Position numbers and translations under genes: made by a program
Part shown: positions 1 through 42,100 of the stretch, piece after piece
Layout: each line of letters opens with the position of its first letter
Numbering within the stretch: position 1 is the stretch's first letter
The notes under the pieces: generated by a model
Told to the model about the DNA's origin: nothing
Database searches by the model: none
The model's input: the letters and a program-made list of their open reading frames with translations, nothing else
Assembly (NCBI GenBank): GCA_040954595.2
Contig: CM082577.2
Coordinates: 1,798,001-1,862,000, forward strand
Source of the DNA: Balanoglossus misakiensis
Taxonomy: Eukaryota > Hemichordata
Length of the DNA stretch: 64,000 bases
Direction of reading: 5' to 3'

Positions 1-1009
1 GGTGATAAAAAAAAACACAGGCGACCTTTAAATGCAATGGGTGCCCTGACCGTGACAGATAATTCGAGCGCAGTGCATCTAACGGGCAGGCGGCATGGAC
101 CTTCGTTATACACATGGGTGGAAACTGCTGACCAGTAGCGTGTTCATTTTATCGTGCGAAAACAAGTGTGCGACGGTGCTCCCGTGCGACGAATAAGCTG
201 ATACTTATGCTTGAAAGGCCTTGTGGTTGGCATTATTTTGGTACAGTCGCCAGGACTGGCTCTCTCCGGGAGAAATTAAAGCATATGGTATATGATCTGG
301 TTTCCTGCCTCAGGTCTTCGTAATGAGCCACGGCTCAACCTTGGCATAATTTGCAAAGTACTGAATAAAAAGAGCTCGCTGTGCCTGCCAGCTAGTACGC
401 AACACGGAGATCGTGTGTCTATTCAACAGATCTAACACAGCATACAGTGTCAACAGGAATTATTGCTGGTTGAACTACTCCATCGCAAAGCCATCTCCGT
501 GTGTATTAAATACAAACAGAGGACTATGTGCTTGTGTTATACAGTATACTGGTTGTCAGTTGGTTTAGAAATGTGAGGGTATATCTCAACGCCAGTCATT
601 CCGGTCTTTAAATATCACATTTTGTTTCATAACACGGTATAATTTTATGGTGTCGTGTGTATATGTTCCGGTGACAGTCGACGTTGTCTCGGGCAACATC
701 CACGCCATTGTAGTACATGTAATTGTCTGAGGTGATACTTTTGTGACGTCCGTCATGAATGTGCGTGTAAGTCTGGTGTAATTATGTATGTATGCGTGTC
801 AAGGCGAGAGAGATGGCTCTGAGCAGTGTATATTGAAGACGCCTTTGATCAACATAAAAAGAATAACACTGGGTAAATGAACGCATGGGAAGGGCAGTCC
901 TCTTATGTCATTGTATATGGTGTGCTTTCTCCTCCACAGTCCGCGCGGTCTAATCTATCTGCGAGTGTCAAGTGCACACAATGTATACAAACAAAGATTT
1001 TATACTCAC

Positions 1010-1596
1010 AAACTTTTGTAAGGCTTCAGCAGTGTTTCTGTGTTCCGCGGGGTCGGGTTTGAATTGGGACCGTTCTTAAACAGGTCGTCGAACTTGCCTG
1101 TGTACGATTTGGGCTGTATTGCTAAAGGTGCATCGTGGAATTTGCCCAGTACGGAAAACAACGACTGGGCATACAGGTCGTTTTGCTTCGCGACGTCTTC
1201 CGTCCGATTCCGCGAGTCGCCTCCGTCTCGGAGTTCATTGTCGACATCATCGCCTCCTCGAGTCCTATTCGGTAAACTCTTATTTTCAACGTCTTCGGGG
1301 CTGAGTTGTTTATGTTTAGCGGCGCTATTGTCGCCGTACGCTTCCTTAACTGGTGATCCGGGTCCCGAATCGCTCTTGCCTAACTGTCTACGCATAGAAT
1401 GTATGTCCTGGGCCACCCTCAGGTCATCGTTCACCCCCCTGTCTGCGTTCTCGAGGAGCGGGCCTCCCCCGTTCTGCTTGATCACAGCGTTCCTCACGGC
1501 AGACAGGGGTCGTACGCCGCTCTCCATGCCGATCAGGACGAGCGTACACAGTACGAGGGAAGCCAACGTGATCCCCACTCTCTGCTTAAGTTTCAT
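1010..1596 (-). CDS. N-terminal exon of a type II membrane protein (partial gene)
   Basis: The exon encodes 195 complete codons from an ATG at 1596 and ends at a good GTGAGT donor just below 1010, with two bases of the next codon left over. The rest of the gene must lie left of the window or in an exon I could not see in 1-1009. Residues 1-7 are MKLKQRV, followed by a hydrophobic stretch (about 8-24) with no clear cleavage site, typical of a signal anchor. The rest is a long polar, low-complexity, Gly/Asp/Asn-rich stem with three sequons (NKS, NRT, NRT). This layout is usual for Golgi glycosyltransferases, sulfotransferases or secretory kinases. The first seven residues resemble my memory of the start of the xylosylkinase FAM20B, but the stem does not, so I do not name it. 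The plus-strand frame opposite is an antisense shadow. Confidence 0.62.
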
Positions 1597-4500
1597 GGTT
1601 GCCAGGATGGGTCAGGGTGTGATCACCTCGCCGTGGAATGGATCACCAACAACGAAACGCCAGTCCAACTATCCCCTTCGCTGTCCACTGTCATCTGTGA
1701 CTACCGAGCTTGTAGCGGAGCACCGGCGATCGACGACTGCCTCCTCTCGTCGGCAACACACGGGTGTACGTGTATATGGGAACAGACAAGTCGCTGTGTG
1801 TTATGAACAATGGCCATATGCATATCACAACGTCATTAGACGCAACTGACTTAGGCCTGAATCGAACGCCACCATGATTGGCTATTCCGATGCCGTCGTA
1901 TTTGCATGGTGACCCGAATCACACCCCTCTGCCTGATCTGACCGATCGCCCGCACTAAACAACCGCGACAGTATACTGCAACACGGCGCTGTGGTAACAG
2001 TTGTTAGTGTCACATGCAGTCTGTGTAAGCTTTGCGTGGCTTAGGAGAAGAGAATTCGGTTTAGCTGCCGGGCTGTCGCACGTACGCAGTCTTGGCGCAG
2101 ACTGAGCATGTCTGCAGGAAACCGTTCGAGTACTACACTTCTTTGCTGACGCGCGCTTCTGAATAATAAATGCAGGAGGCCATAAGGGTCGTCAAGACTT
2201 GTGTAGCTGATACACACACAACGTGACTACACGGCCAGAATTTTCTGTCGGAATTTTTGTTGCAACGCTTAAAAAATTGAGTACCGAGCGTCACACGCAC
2301 AAAACAGGGCTACGAGATCGTCAGTGTGCTGTAAGGTTTTAATTATCCCCACAGTGTTTGTACAGATTTTCCCGATTCATCAATTCTTGGCGGCGTCTTT
2401 CACATCGACTTGCAAACTTCACAAATCAAACGACAAAACATTAAAATAAATAACATATCTCATAAACAAAGATTAAATAAAAAGAAACATTTTTAGATAA
2501 CAATTGCTTAATTATATCCAATATTGGGTGTGACATTTTCAACGCGTTGTTATGGCAACGACGAGGTTACTCGCATTCGGTTCAATGCGCGAGTCCTTGA
2601 CTTCGTCGGGGGAATTTCATGAACAGATAAAATTTAAAACAGTATCTCACTGGGAGAGAACACAAAATTGCATTTGTGATACACACTTTGTTATTCATAT
2701 ATCATATTGATCCAACCTTTGACAAAAGCAAGATGATCGTTGCACCTGATTTCGCGTGGGGTTGGAACACTTACACAGTAAAGCTGCTGACACGCGCAAA
2801 CGAAATATGCGCATGTCGAAAAACTTTGCAATGGTTGTTCACTCGGTGTAAATCCCGAACCAGTCGCAGCGTAATTTCACAGACTAGCACATCGGTTGTT
2901 GCAAAGGAATGATCTACAGTTGGAATTTGAAGAAAATTAGACGCAGTGAAACAGCAAATAAGAAGTGCTCATAGGCCTATATGAGGTTGTGTTAGCGATT
3001 TCGTTTAAGGACTGACTGTCATTGGTGGCGTTTTATCTCTCCTTTTTGGGATGAATTCAACAGGATTCCCTGAGTTGGCCGGGGTTCCTTTACAATACCG
3101 CATGCACAAAATCTTTTTTGGACAAAATGCTTCGTGGAAACTTTTGTCAATCTGTGCGGACAGAGTATCGAACATGACAATATGGGGCAAACGAGAGGAA
3201 TATGCCATAACGCGCATTTGTCGCGCAGATCGATCTCTCGTCATCGTGCCAAGGTCGCTTAAGGACATTTTGATTATCTGCAGGAGATAATTGAATCAGA
3301 TGCGTCCCTCAACTTTGCTTTTGTTACCCGCAAAGTGGGTAAACATTATTTCCGGAGCCATTAACACACGGAACGCCAGGTACAATTTTGCATCAAAGAA
3401 TGCTGTAACCTGTAACGGACAATATTACATATCTTGGAAATGTGTAACACCGGCCCGGGGTGTAACGTTTAGATAACCACAGAAGGCAAAAATGTAAAAA
3501 CAAAGTTATCCGATTGCAGTCACTGATTTACACACAATGCGCTGGCATCAGTGAAGTCCACACCATCTCATATTGGTTGCAAAGATCGCTAAGGTCGTTG
3601 TCCTTTTGGGTTGAAGCCAAATCTCTTATTCCCCTTTTATCCTACCAATGCGAGGTCGTTTACAGCCACATTTTTATGATACATGTACTATTAGGATTGT
3701 TGTCATCGATAAGTTTTACTTGGGTCATGTGGCATATAATGCACGACACAACTGATTTTTTTCCATTTCCGATACCAAATATACCATCCGGTAGCAGGAA
3801 TGGAGACCTCCCCCCGCCAGGTATATTTTTGTGAACGCGCCCTTGATGAATTGCTAAGGTCAAGAGGGTCAGCCTAAAATACCGGAGGGGGTGCATGTCA
3901 CGATCAGCTGTTTGAGATCAACAGTCAACAGTCGAAAGTCCAGTGACCCCTCACCTATTGTGACACTGATGAAAATCGGCCGTTCTACAATTAAAAGCTA
4001 CCCTAAATTACCCAAGACATCCCTTCATGATTGTACAGATAAGACAGTTCACTGAAATTGGCAAGTTTTCACGGCTCGAAATTCATAATGTTTTCTACTA
4101 ACAGAATGATGAAATGCGATACCCTGCAACCTATACAACGCATATATTTGAGTATACAAAAAAACTTGTAAAAAAACCTTCTTGACAGAGTTCGGTTGCG
4201 CCAAGATATACAACGACACACGATACAGAAAGCAAACCAGGCTAGCAAATAAACGATAAAGTGACGGCACACACACTCTGCCTGCGACAGGCACGCGAAA
4301 GCGCGAGGGAGGAGAGTACATAATTGATGTGCATTAATGTTAACACCATATCAATTTTCGTACCCGGAGGAATCGATAGTTTCATTTATTTATTTATGAG
4401 TGTATTTAAATCAAATACACTTAGACGTGAGGAGTGTCCATCAAGGTTCCAACGAGTGGCGGGTTGTGTCAATGTTTGAGTGTTCAAGTCAACACATCTG

Positions 4501-7500
4501 CGTCAAATATTGAAGAAACTCGTAAAATGTTTCAATTCAGGGCTCGTGTTTGTCGCCATACATATTTTAGAGCGAATGATTTTAGACTGAGAATTCTAAT
4601 GATCCGACGCCACAAGGTGATCATAAAACAGCACCTTGCGATCATCGGAGTATTTGCCAGATGATACACCCAAGCCTCGTTTATTCCCCCGTTTCATCGG
4701 TTGACTTAACTTTCTGTCCGCGTCAACACTGTACATTCCGACCTTCCAAGATAAATCGTGATTTAAAAAAATACTATTTGTAACCAGAGAAAGGTAGTGA
4801 TCCTTCAAAATTCCTCTGCGCATACTGCACGGTGTTCGTCTTTCATTCTCACGGCCAGCAAGGTGGGTGAAATGTGCATCAGCGAGCGTATAGGCACAAG
4901 CTTATTCCGCTTGACTTTATCCTGCTTTATTTGGCTCCACGAACTTTCTATTTTGCAGTCAGTAAACCCAGAATAACATCTCTATTTATGCGATATTGTG
5001 GGATTTTAAAACACATCATGTCACGACAAAACACGCGAATACAAATGCCCACCTACACCCTGACGTGTAGGCCTATGTAAATGCAAAAAGCCACCAGAAC
5101 AGTCACAATGCCCCCCCCCCCCCCCCATTATATACACTTGCTATGCAGCGGGCACATCACCTTGCTCTTCAAAGAAGCACAGCTCGCTTATTGAATTCAC
5201 CACAGACAGTAAAGTACAGGTTTATAAGGTCTGTAACAGCCTGGATAGCATCTGTCGCTCGCATTAATATCTTGGAAAAATTAACAAAGGTTGTCCATTT
5301 ATAACTTTTTCTATAAAAAGTCGCCAACATGGTTATTGTCTGACCCGGCATGACCCGCACACAAACTCTCTACTGTGAAGGCATCGCGCACACATGTTAT
5401 TTCTGTGCAGTGAATTAACATGTTAATTAACTCATATGGTAAGAAATGTTGATACTTCAGGCTACCTATTACATGAGCATGCATGAGACAAGTGAAATCC
5501 TTGCGATGCATAAATGTTTTCAATTTTAAATGACAAATTGTTTGCAACCGCAATATATGTCTGTGAAAAAACAAACGCGTATGAATTATGCAACTTATTA
5601 TATCTAATTCTTAAATTTTGTATGAGCCCCAAAACCAACATCTGTCGTCAGACACATACACTTCACCGGTTTAATATTGGTTTTGCAGACACGAAACGTA
5701 CCGTTACGTTGCCGGGTAGCACGCCTATTCTGTGCAAAGTAGAAAATGACAGACTAAATATAAAATGCACCATGTGACGGTGTGGATGTTGCATTGAAAT
5801 CCGCATAATAGCATTTATTGCAAGTTTTCTTTCTGAGAATAAAATCCATGAGTCAATATATATTGCGTATATACAGATGTGCTATCAAGAGAAAATACGA
5901 TTGACAACTTTCAAAATTATTTGACAAAGCTTCCTCCACCTCCGAAATTAAAATTGTTAACATAGTCGTGTACAAGTATAGGTCTGGAACTCCCTTCACC
6001 TTTTAATCGATATCTATTCCTTGGCTAATCCTTCGCTAATGTGTTGGATGGCTTCTTTTATAGCGGATTCTGATCTGCCGTTCGGAAATTGGAATTCACA
6101 AGGTGTGCGGTGATGTATAATGCCGATATGACATGCCGTGGTGGTTGGATTTCATCTGCTGAAAGCATAAAACTCGACGTGGCACACAGCGATGGTATTT
6201 ACAGTGTCACTTGTGTTTCACGGGGTCTTTGTGTCTGTGGAACAGGTTTCCTTTCATTTGGACATTCTGTGCGAAACCCGATCTTGATGCTTCGTAGAAC
6301 CAGATACTCTAGTAATCCCAAACTGATCTCGTCCAGTCTCACCGGTATAATTTACACTCTGTAAATGCATGTTCCCTGAGGGATTCCACCGGTTGGCTGG
6401 ATTTCATGCACACCTGCGCTTCAGCCAATCACAAGTCTCAAAAGAACTACACAAGACAGAAAATCGAACAGTTAGAGAAAAATGCACGCTTTTTGAGCTG
6501 CAAAAAGTCTAAAGTCGTGATGAAAAAATAAATTATTTAAACTCGCGTTATTTGCTAAAACTACTAAATATCATTGAATTCACCAGCCAAGCAGAATTCC
6601 AATGGACCATTCTGTTTGCGATGCCATCGTGTCCACATGTTTTTAGCGACCTGACAGTCCGTTCAGAATTTAATGGACATCTAACAGACTTTGAGGTTTG
6701 AGAGACAGACTCCAGTCTCGCGGTTTGAGTAGGTACTTACGACCACAAAAACTCGACAGAATACAAATGTAGCTTGCCTCGGCATAGTTTCTATTAGACA
6801 CGTGGAATCGGACAGTGAACCCCCGTTTCCGTCAAAGTCAACGAGCCAGAATCCTTTCTGGTTTTTATACGTCTTTCAGGTGAAGAGAAACGGAGCGTTA
6901 AGTTTTGCCCCATCATCTCAAGGTTCACTGCATCCAATGGAAGTTCCAGTCAAGTCGATGCAACTTAATTGCTATATATACATATAATTTTTTGCTTGTC
7001 GCTATTAGCAAACAGATTTTCAGCCTGAAATACCGAGTTCCTGAAGTTCTTTACCCCCCAAAAAACTCGATGCATTCAAACAAGCAAAATGTTTGCATCG
7101 AACACAAACGTCACAGCACTGCAGCGTGTGAAAGGCGTCACTTCAGAAAGGCGCAACCATGGCTTAAATAAAACCACAGAACAAGATAATGAACAGACTG
7201 TGTCCAATGGATGAAAACATTGTCTGTCTGCACCATTCAGATTAGAATACGACCCACGGATCGTGACGCTTTTGCGCTGCCAAATAATGAGCGCATCTCG
7301 CACAGAAACAATTCTATGTATGCCGCATTATGCCAACGTAAATTTCCACATGCGGCGCGGTGTCGTCGTAATAATCACGGTTTCCTGCTCAGATAAATGG
7401 CCCTCTAACAATTTAGTGAAAATCAAACGCAGTGGGTGTTTTCAAGTGTTAACGTGTTATGTGTGTGTTAGGCATTACACAATATGAACTATGCCATATA

Positions 7501-7693
7501 TTACAGACTACCTGCTGTCAAGGTTAGACCAACCTTGTCTGAGTTCCTCCGGGTTTTTAATAGCCTATAGGCACTTAGTTTCAACCATCAGTGTTTTAGA
7601 GAGAAAGAAAATTTAATGTTGCCCGTTGACAAAATGTTTGCTGATTGTTTTCCACAAAATGAACATACTGCAATAACTGCATAGAAATGCTGG
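1597..7693. other. Intergenic region without recognisable gene
   Basis: No exon with both a recognisable protein and matching splice sites was found on either strand. Open frames here are short (under 100 codons) and have no family resemblance. The first few hundred bases (about 1600-2100) are richer in CpG than the rest and probably contain the promoter and 5' UTR of the minus-strand membrane-protein gene. The remainder is AT-rich. Confidence 0.5.
5111..5126. repeat. Poly-C tract (16 C)
   Basis: An uninterrupted run of 16 cytosines. Several similar runs occur in the window (48427-48438, 51447-51464, and 14 G at 48754-48767). Confidence 0.95.
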
Positions 7694-7695
7694 TG

Positions 7696-7775
7696 ATGAA
7701 TGAATGAATGAATGAATGAATGAATGAATGAATGAATGAACGGATGAATGGACAGATGAATAAATGAATGAATAC
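7696..7775. repeat. (GAAT)n tetranucleotide microsatellite
   Basis: About eleven perfect GAAT units (to about 7740) are followed by interrupted units (GGAT, GGAC, AAAT variants) to about 7775. The Ser/His/Ile-rich minus-strand open frame over it is only a translation of the repeat. Confidence 0.93.
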
Positions 7776-9770
7776 CTATGTATGATAATGCATAAACTTT
7801 GGTATAATGGGGCTTTAATGTCTACACAACACATATTTCAGTGTTCCTTTTAGTCAGACATTTTTTATTGCATGAAACATCTATTATACACCAATTTTAC
7901 AACACAGCTTTTTCGCAAACCTGCTTGCATTCCAACTCCATTGGAATGTTGACATACAGTTCTCTGGTTGATATTTGCAGCAATCTGACACTCACACGGC
8001 CTAAGTGCCGCGACCCACTTCTCCGCAAAAGGTTAAGTAGCGGTAATTTCAATTTAGCGACCGAAATGACGGCCGCTGTTGTTCTGTTTGTCAAATTGTC
8101 AGCTGTCCACTTTGATTCAACCCGTTGAATACCAGGTAAATAGCCGGTGCAATTTCTCAAATTTCCACTCAGAGATTTATTAAGGGACAGCCATAATTTT
8201 GACATTATTGATCCGACATTAGGATCTGACAGATGGCAGGCAATACAACAATTTTAACTAAAAGCTGAGAAATATGAATTTGATGCCCAATTCCCTATTC
8301 AAAATAACAATGGGCCAATCACAATCAAGCTTGATTTAACCAATCGAAATGAAGAAAAAAAACTTCATTAGCATATACCTCAGTATGTACACAGCCAACA
8401 ATGGAAAGTAAAAATTGATACTCTTAAAAAAATTTGCATTTTATATAATCTGATTAACCCTGACAGTAATTAACAAATCAAAAGAGTTTTCCTGTATTCA
8501 TATTTGATTGTGAAAAAGCAATTTTCTCTATAATGATCACAATCACATAAACTGCATTCATAAGTTAACTCTATACACCGGTACAAGTTTTGCCTGACGA
8601 AATAGCTTGGTTTTGCCCAGAAAATTAGCAAAAGTTATCTTTATGAATGTCTGAATACTGTAAATTTGGAGCTTGCAATTTTGATGAAATTGGTTACGAA
8701 AACCAAAAACTGTGATTTCACTGTCTGTTTTATACAGAGTTCACTGACAGTCATAACTCCAAAAAAGTGCACCTCACTCAAATGAAATGTACGGCCGTAC
8801 AACACTCCGCACAAAAAGTACCCGACAACGAGCCTTGCTAAAATCTCGCATTTTCAGTGCGCCATAAATATTTGATTACTGCCGACATGAACAGGGACGC
8901 AATATGAAGCTAGATAGTAAATTTTAATTCAATTTTTTCATCCCTAAAATACGGCAGTCTGTCGTATGTTTCCAAGTAAATTTCATGCTTCGGTGACCGC
9001 ACAGTTGCGGGAGCAATTTTTGATTGGCCGATAATCGAACTGTTGTACTCTGGGTAAACATGGCAGTGGAGTGGAGTTCTCGACGGGGGGTCTTTATGCG
9101 ACGAAAACCGACAAACTCCGACAGGAAGTCTAAAACTGGAGATTGTGGAACTTAAATAAAAAAAAAAAACGCCGACAGTCAGTCACCACTGCAACCCACC
9201 AGCCATCGTCGGATTAATAACCCAGCCGAGTGACCAAGTCTGAAAATTAAATAAAAAAATCCTTGCGTCAATCCTCTGGTTTTCAAAATTGATTTGGCAT
9301 CCACTGGAGCATGGTGTAATGAAATTATACGAGCTAGACATTTCTCCCAATATGAGAGAGACATATTTCTGTGGATATTTGTGTAGTCATAGGATCTAAA
9401 TTAGTTTTTCGTGCAAAACCGGATGATTAAAACTTGTCTGAATTTGTAAGTAGGTGAAAGTTCATGAAAAATACACAGAGAGAAGTCAAAACGCAGTCAT
9501 GAAGGCAGACTATGTTTAGCGTCCTAAGCAACTTATCCCTGTAATTTTCAAACATTTCATGAGAAATCAGGAAAAACTCTTGCAGTGTATAAAGTTTTGT
9601 ATCATTTATCAGTGGAAACTTGTATTAGTAATTTCTGTATTTCACATATTTGTTTGAGTCTCCAAAACAACTCCACAGTCCGACCTTTACCTTCGCGGTC
9701 AGCCCAGCTCCAGATTCACCCTCCAGGAAAGAAACCCTGCAATAAACCCTCCAAAAGTGCAACCCATAAT
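7776..9770. other. Region downstream of TBCD, no gene seen
   Basis: AT-rich sequence with no convincing exon. It should contain the 3' UTR and polyadenylation site of the minus-strand TBCD gene. TTTATT (AATAAA on the minus strand) occurs near 8174, but I cannot show that it is the one used. Confidence 0.45.
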
Positions 9771-38831
<29,061 letters not shown>

Positions 38832-39172
38832 CTTCGTCAAATATGTATCAAATTGAGCCCTCTAGCTTAATGATAATTTTATAAGAATAGATTTTACCAT
38901 GGACGTGACACAGATTTTACATTAATATTTAGCGATAAAACACCACAACCAACATCTTCATCACAAGTGAAAGTTACAAATTTAAAGAATGGGGCGTGTT
39001 GGGTACCTTTTCGTTTTGTCTTTAACATTTCATTTTAGTCCTTGACATAACACACTGAACTTAGAGGGTTTGGGGTCAACCCGGGATAGTCAAAATGGCG
39101 ACCTCCATGGGACTCGTCCAAAACATCAATCCCACCTGGTTGTCATGGTAATTTCACAGAAAACTAACGAAG
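38832..39172. promoter_or_regulatory. Bidirectional promoter interval of TBCD and PIGQ
   Basis: Only 341 bp separate the TBCD ATG (minus) and the PIGQ ATG (plus), so both transcripts must start inside or very near this interval. No TATA box is obvious. CAAAATGGCGAC at 39091-39102 matches the core of the YY1 consensus (AANATGGCG), which is common in housekeeping bidirectional promoters. The assignment as a promoter is inferred from gene arrangement. Confidence 0.6.
39095..39151 (+). CDS. Possible 18-codon uORF upstream of PIGQ
   Basis: ATG at 39095 opens an 18-codon frame ending TAA at 39149-39151, 21 bases before the PIGQ start. If transcription begins upstream of 39095, it would be translated first and could damp PIGQ. 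The same bases form the YY1-like site, so the ATG may instead be promoter DNA. Confidence 0.3.
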   Translation: MATSMGLVQNINPTWLSW

Positions 39173-42100
39173 ATGGGAGAAAATAATGCTGTCAGGGTGT
39201 TTTTCCCATATAGCTGTATACCATCAGACGATGGATGTCTGATCGGTTGGCGGGATCTGTCAAGAAGACTAGTTTGCGTCGTGGGAGTCATAAAGGAACC
39301 GTACAGCGGGAGATCGGTGAACAAGTATTTGACAAAAGTGTCCGTTGCCAAGGACGGAAAAGCAAAATTTCCCGTACAGTTTCTAGGGTATTGGAGAAGG
39401 AGAGTCGAGGGACTTACACGTTCGCATAGTTTGAATAATGATTTTACCGGAGACGGACAATACTGGCTTGAAATGGGAATGTACGGTGGCAATCAGGACC
39501 CACCAACGTGCGCCCTCCAGGGCCAATGGGTAGGGGAACCATTGATGGTCATTCTGTACGACCAGACCAAATTTCTAAATTCGAGACTCCAAGACACTGA
39601 GGAAGCAAACGGTATATCCAACGGAATGGCCAGAACGGATGGCAAACTTTCGGATGTAGATTGCATATTTGAAATGGTGAACTCGTGCCAAAGTACTGTT
39701 CTGAGCAATGGAAACACAGAGGACCTGAACATCGTGCATAGTCGGTCTCTGAAAAGCAGTGGACCGAGCATATGGATGTTACCAGTACTTTTCCTCAACT
39801 GTATAATGATGGTACTGTTTTCTGCAATCACCAAAGTTATGGGGATTTTATATCACAGCAGGTGTGGGCAGTCAGATATTCTTCGTTATTACTAATTGGC
39901 CAAAAAGATTAAAAAGTTGTTTTTGACTTTTTCCAAAGGATAACATTTATGTTGCTGCCCTATGTTAGCTACTAGTAATTATCAGATAAGCAGTTTAAAT
40001 CTGAACTTTATGTAGCCTGTGACATACCTCACTTTCTTCTTTCAGACTTCTTCAAAGTCAACAGATGCAATGGCTAATAAGATTGCCCGCAACTGGATGT
40101 CAGCTGATAGAGAGATACCTTCACATGCACTATATCCTCACTGTCCACAGACAGCTGAGGAATAGTACAGACAGGTCAACACAAAAATCATCAAGACTGT
40201 TTATAAGGTACATTTTAAAGATTCAAACATTGGAAATACTTGTAGGTTAACACATATTGTTTTCTGCATTGTGGTCCATTGGTTGTATCATTGCCACATA
40301 CATGCATGATGGTGTGCATTGTTTATGCAGAGACGAACATGAACAAGCAGTGACCAAACTGTTACATGACCAGTCTTTTCACAAGTTTTTGACAGACAGA
40401 ACAATCTGTGATGAGCTACATATATTTGGATAAGTTTAATTAATGTTTGTGTTTTTTTCACCCAACAGTAAAGGCAATCTGCTGAGTTCCATCATACTGG
40501 ATGTGATCCTTGGTGTGTTGTTGATGCTGTGGCTTTTCCACAATGACTACCCATCCAGACTCTCCAATGAGCTGCTGCAGTTAGTTGATGTGAGTAAGGC
40601 CACCCCTTAACCCTATCGCCACCATGGTACAGTCCAAACCCATTGTTTAGAGAACTGGGAGTGAAAGGGTTAATGATGGATTATGTACCAACTTACTTTA
40701 AACCCTTAGCAAATCCATTCGGAAATTCACTAACAAGGAGAGCACGAGACTACCTGTCCCATTATTGCTGAAGCTGCTCATGTAAGCGAGTCTGATGTTA
40801 TTTACTGCCACAAACTGATTTATTGCGATGAAAACGGTGTGTCTAATGTGATTGATATTTGTCATCTCATTCCACATGTTCAGGTTGTTGGAGCAGAGCT
40901 TCAGAAGTTGCTTCATTGGTTGATGGGAGTGCCTGCTGGTCTGAAGCTCAATAGTCAGCTCGATGAATTCCTTGGGAAGTTTTTCTTGTATCATGTCTAC
41001 TTGTGGATCAGTAAGTTTACTTAACCTCCACTATGCTTGGTCTGATTTAAAAGCTACAGCATCTCCATTTCTCATGTGAACATGGAAGCTTATTTCATCA
41101 TATATTTGATGGCTGGTAATTCTAGTACAATCATATACATCATGGTATGGTGATTGCACAACCATTCAGTAGTAGAACCCAAGATTGGCTGATCTTGACT
41201 GACCTGAGCCCTTTGACCTTGAATGACCTATGTGTGACCTCCTGAGTTACGACCTCAGACTGACCTATCACTATATACTCATAAGTATTCTTTTTGCTTC
41301 TTGACACTCCAGGCTACCTAAAGGTGTTGAGGCCTTTCATGGGGACCATCTTGTGGAGTATAGGTTTATCCGGTTGTCTGGGTCTCTCTGTATTCCTCTC
41401 GCTTGCCATGGATTTCCTGTCAATGCTGACCTTTCACATTTATTGTTTCTATGTGTATGCGGCTCGGTAAGTCACAATAAAGAACATCAGCAACTCCCTT
41501 CCCTCCCCATTAACCCTTTCACCCCATTTCTATCTTTAGATGTCCAACTTTACCATAGAATACAACAGATTTGGACCAAACCATGGTGGTGAAAGGTTGA
41601 CACAGAAGAGAACATTGATGTCGTTGTGCTTTTGACAGGTGGTCTATGTGAACTTTATTACTGGTATGCTAGTAACATATTTCTCTAAATTTCAGCTGAG
41701 TTTGTGCATTTCACCTTTATTGTTCTTCCATCAACTTTTGCAGCTTGTACAGTCTACAGCTGTACGGACTGTCATCGTGTTGGAGACTGTTCCGAGGCAA
41801 GAAGCTGAATGTGCTGAGACAACGTGTGGATTCCTGTCAGTATGACGTTGATCAACTCTTCCTAGGCACCATCCTCTTCACTGTTCTACTGTTTCTCCTT
41901 CCCACAACTGCGCTCTACTATGTGGTTTTCACATCGGTGAGTGATGTTGGTCGTTTTCTCAAATTGAGGTGAAGCTACCCGTAATGTTTGGCATATCTCT
42001 GCAAAAAGTAGTACACAGTACATGAGCAGAAGAAAGATTACTGAAAGCCAGATTAAATCAACTATCAAGAATTACATTTCAGAAACATGTCTTTATTGCA

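Noticed and set aside
1040-1849. 269-codon plus-strand open frame
   Set aside because: It lies opposite the minus-strand membrane-protein exon, which has a better start, a signal anchor, sequons and a matching splice donor. The plus frame shows no family resemblance.
7613-7834. 73-codon minus-strand frame with repeated SFIH units
   Set aside because: Direct translation of the (GAAT)n microsatellite.
38832-38840. Three-codon N-terminal extension of TBCD
   Set aside because: The extension would begin with TTG, not ATG. The first ATG in frame is at 38831.
39493-39834. 113-codon minus-strand open frame opposite PIGQ exon 1
   Set aside because: Shadow of the conserved-gene exon.
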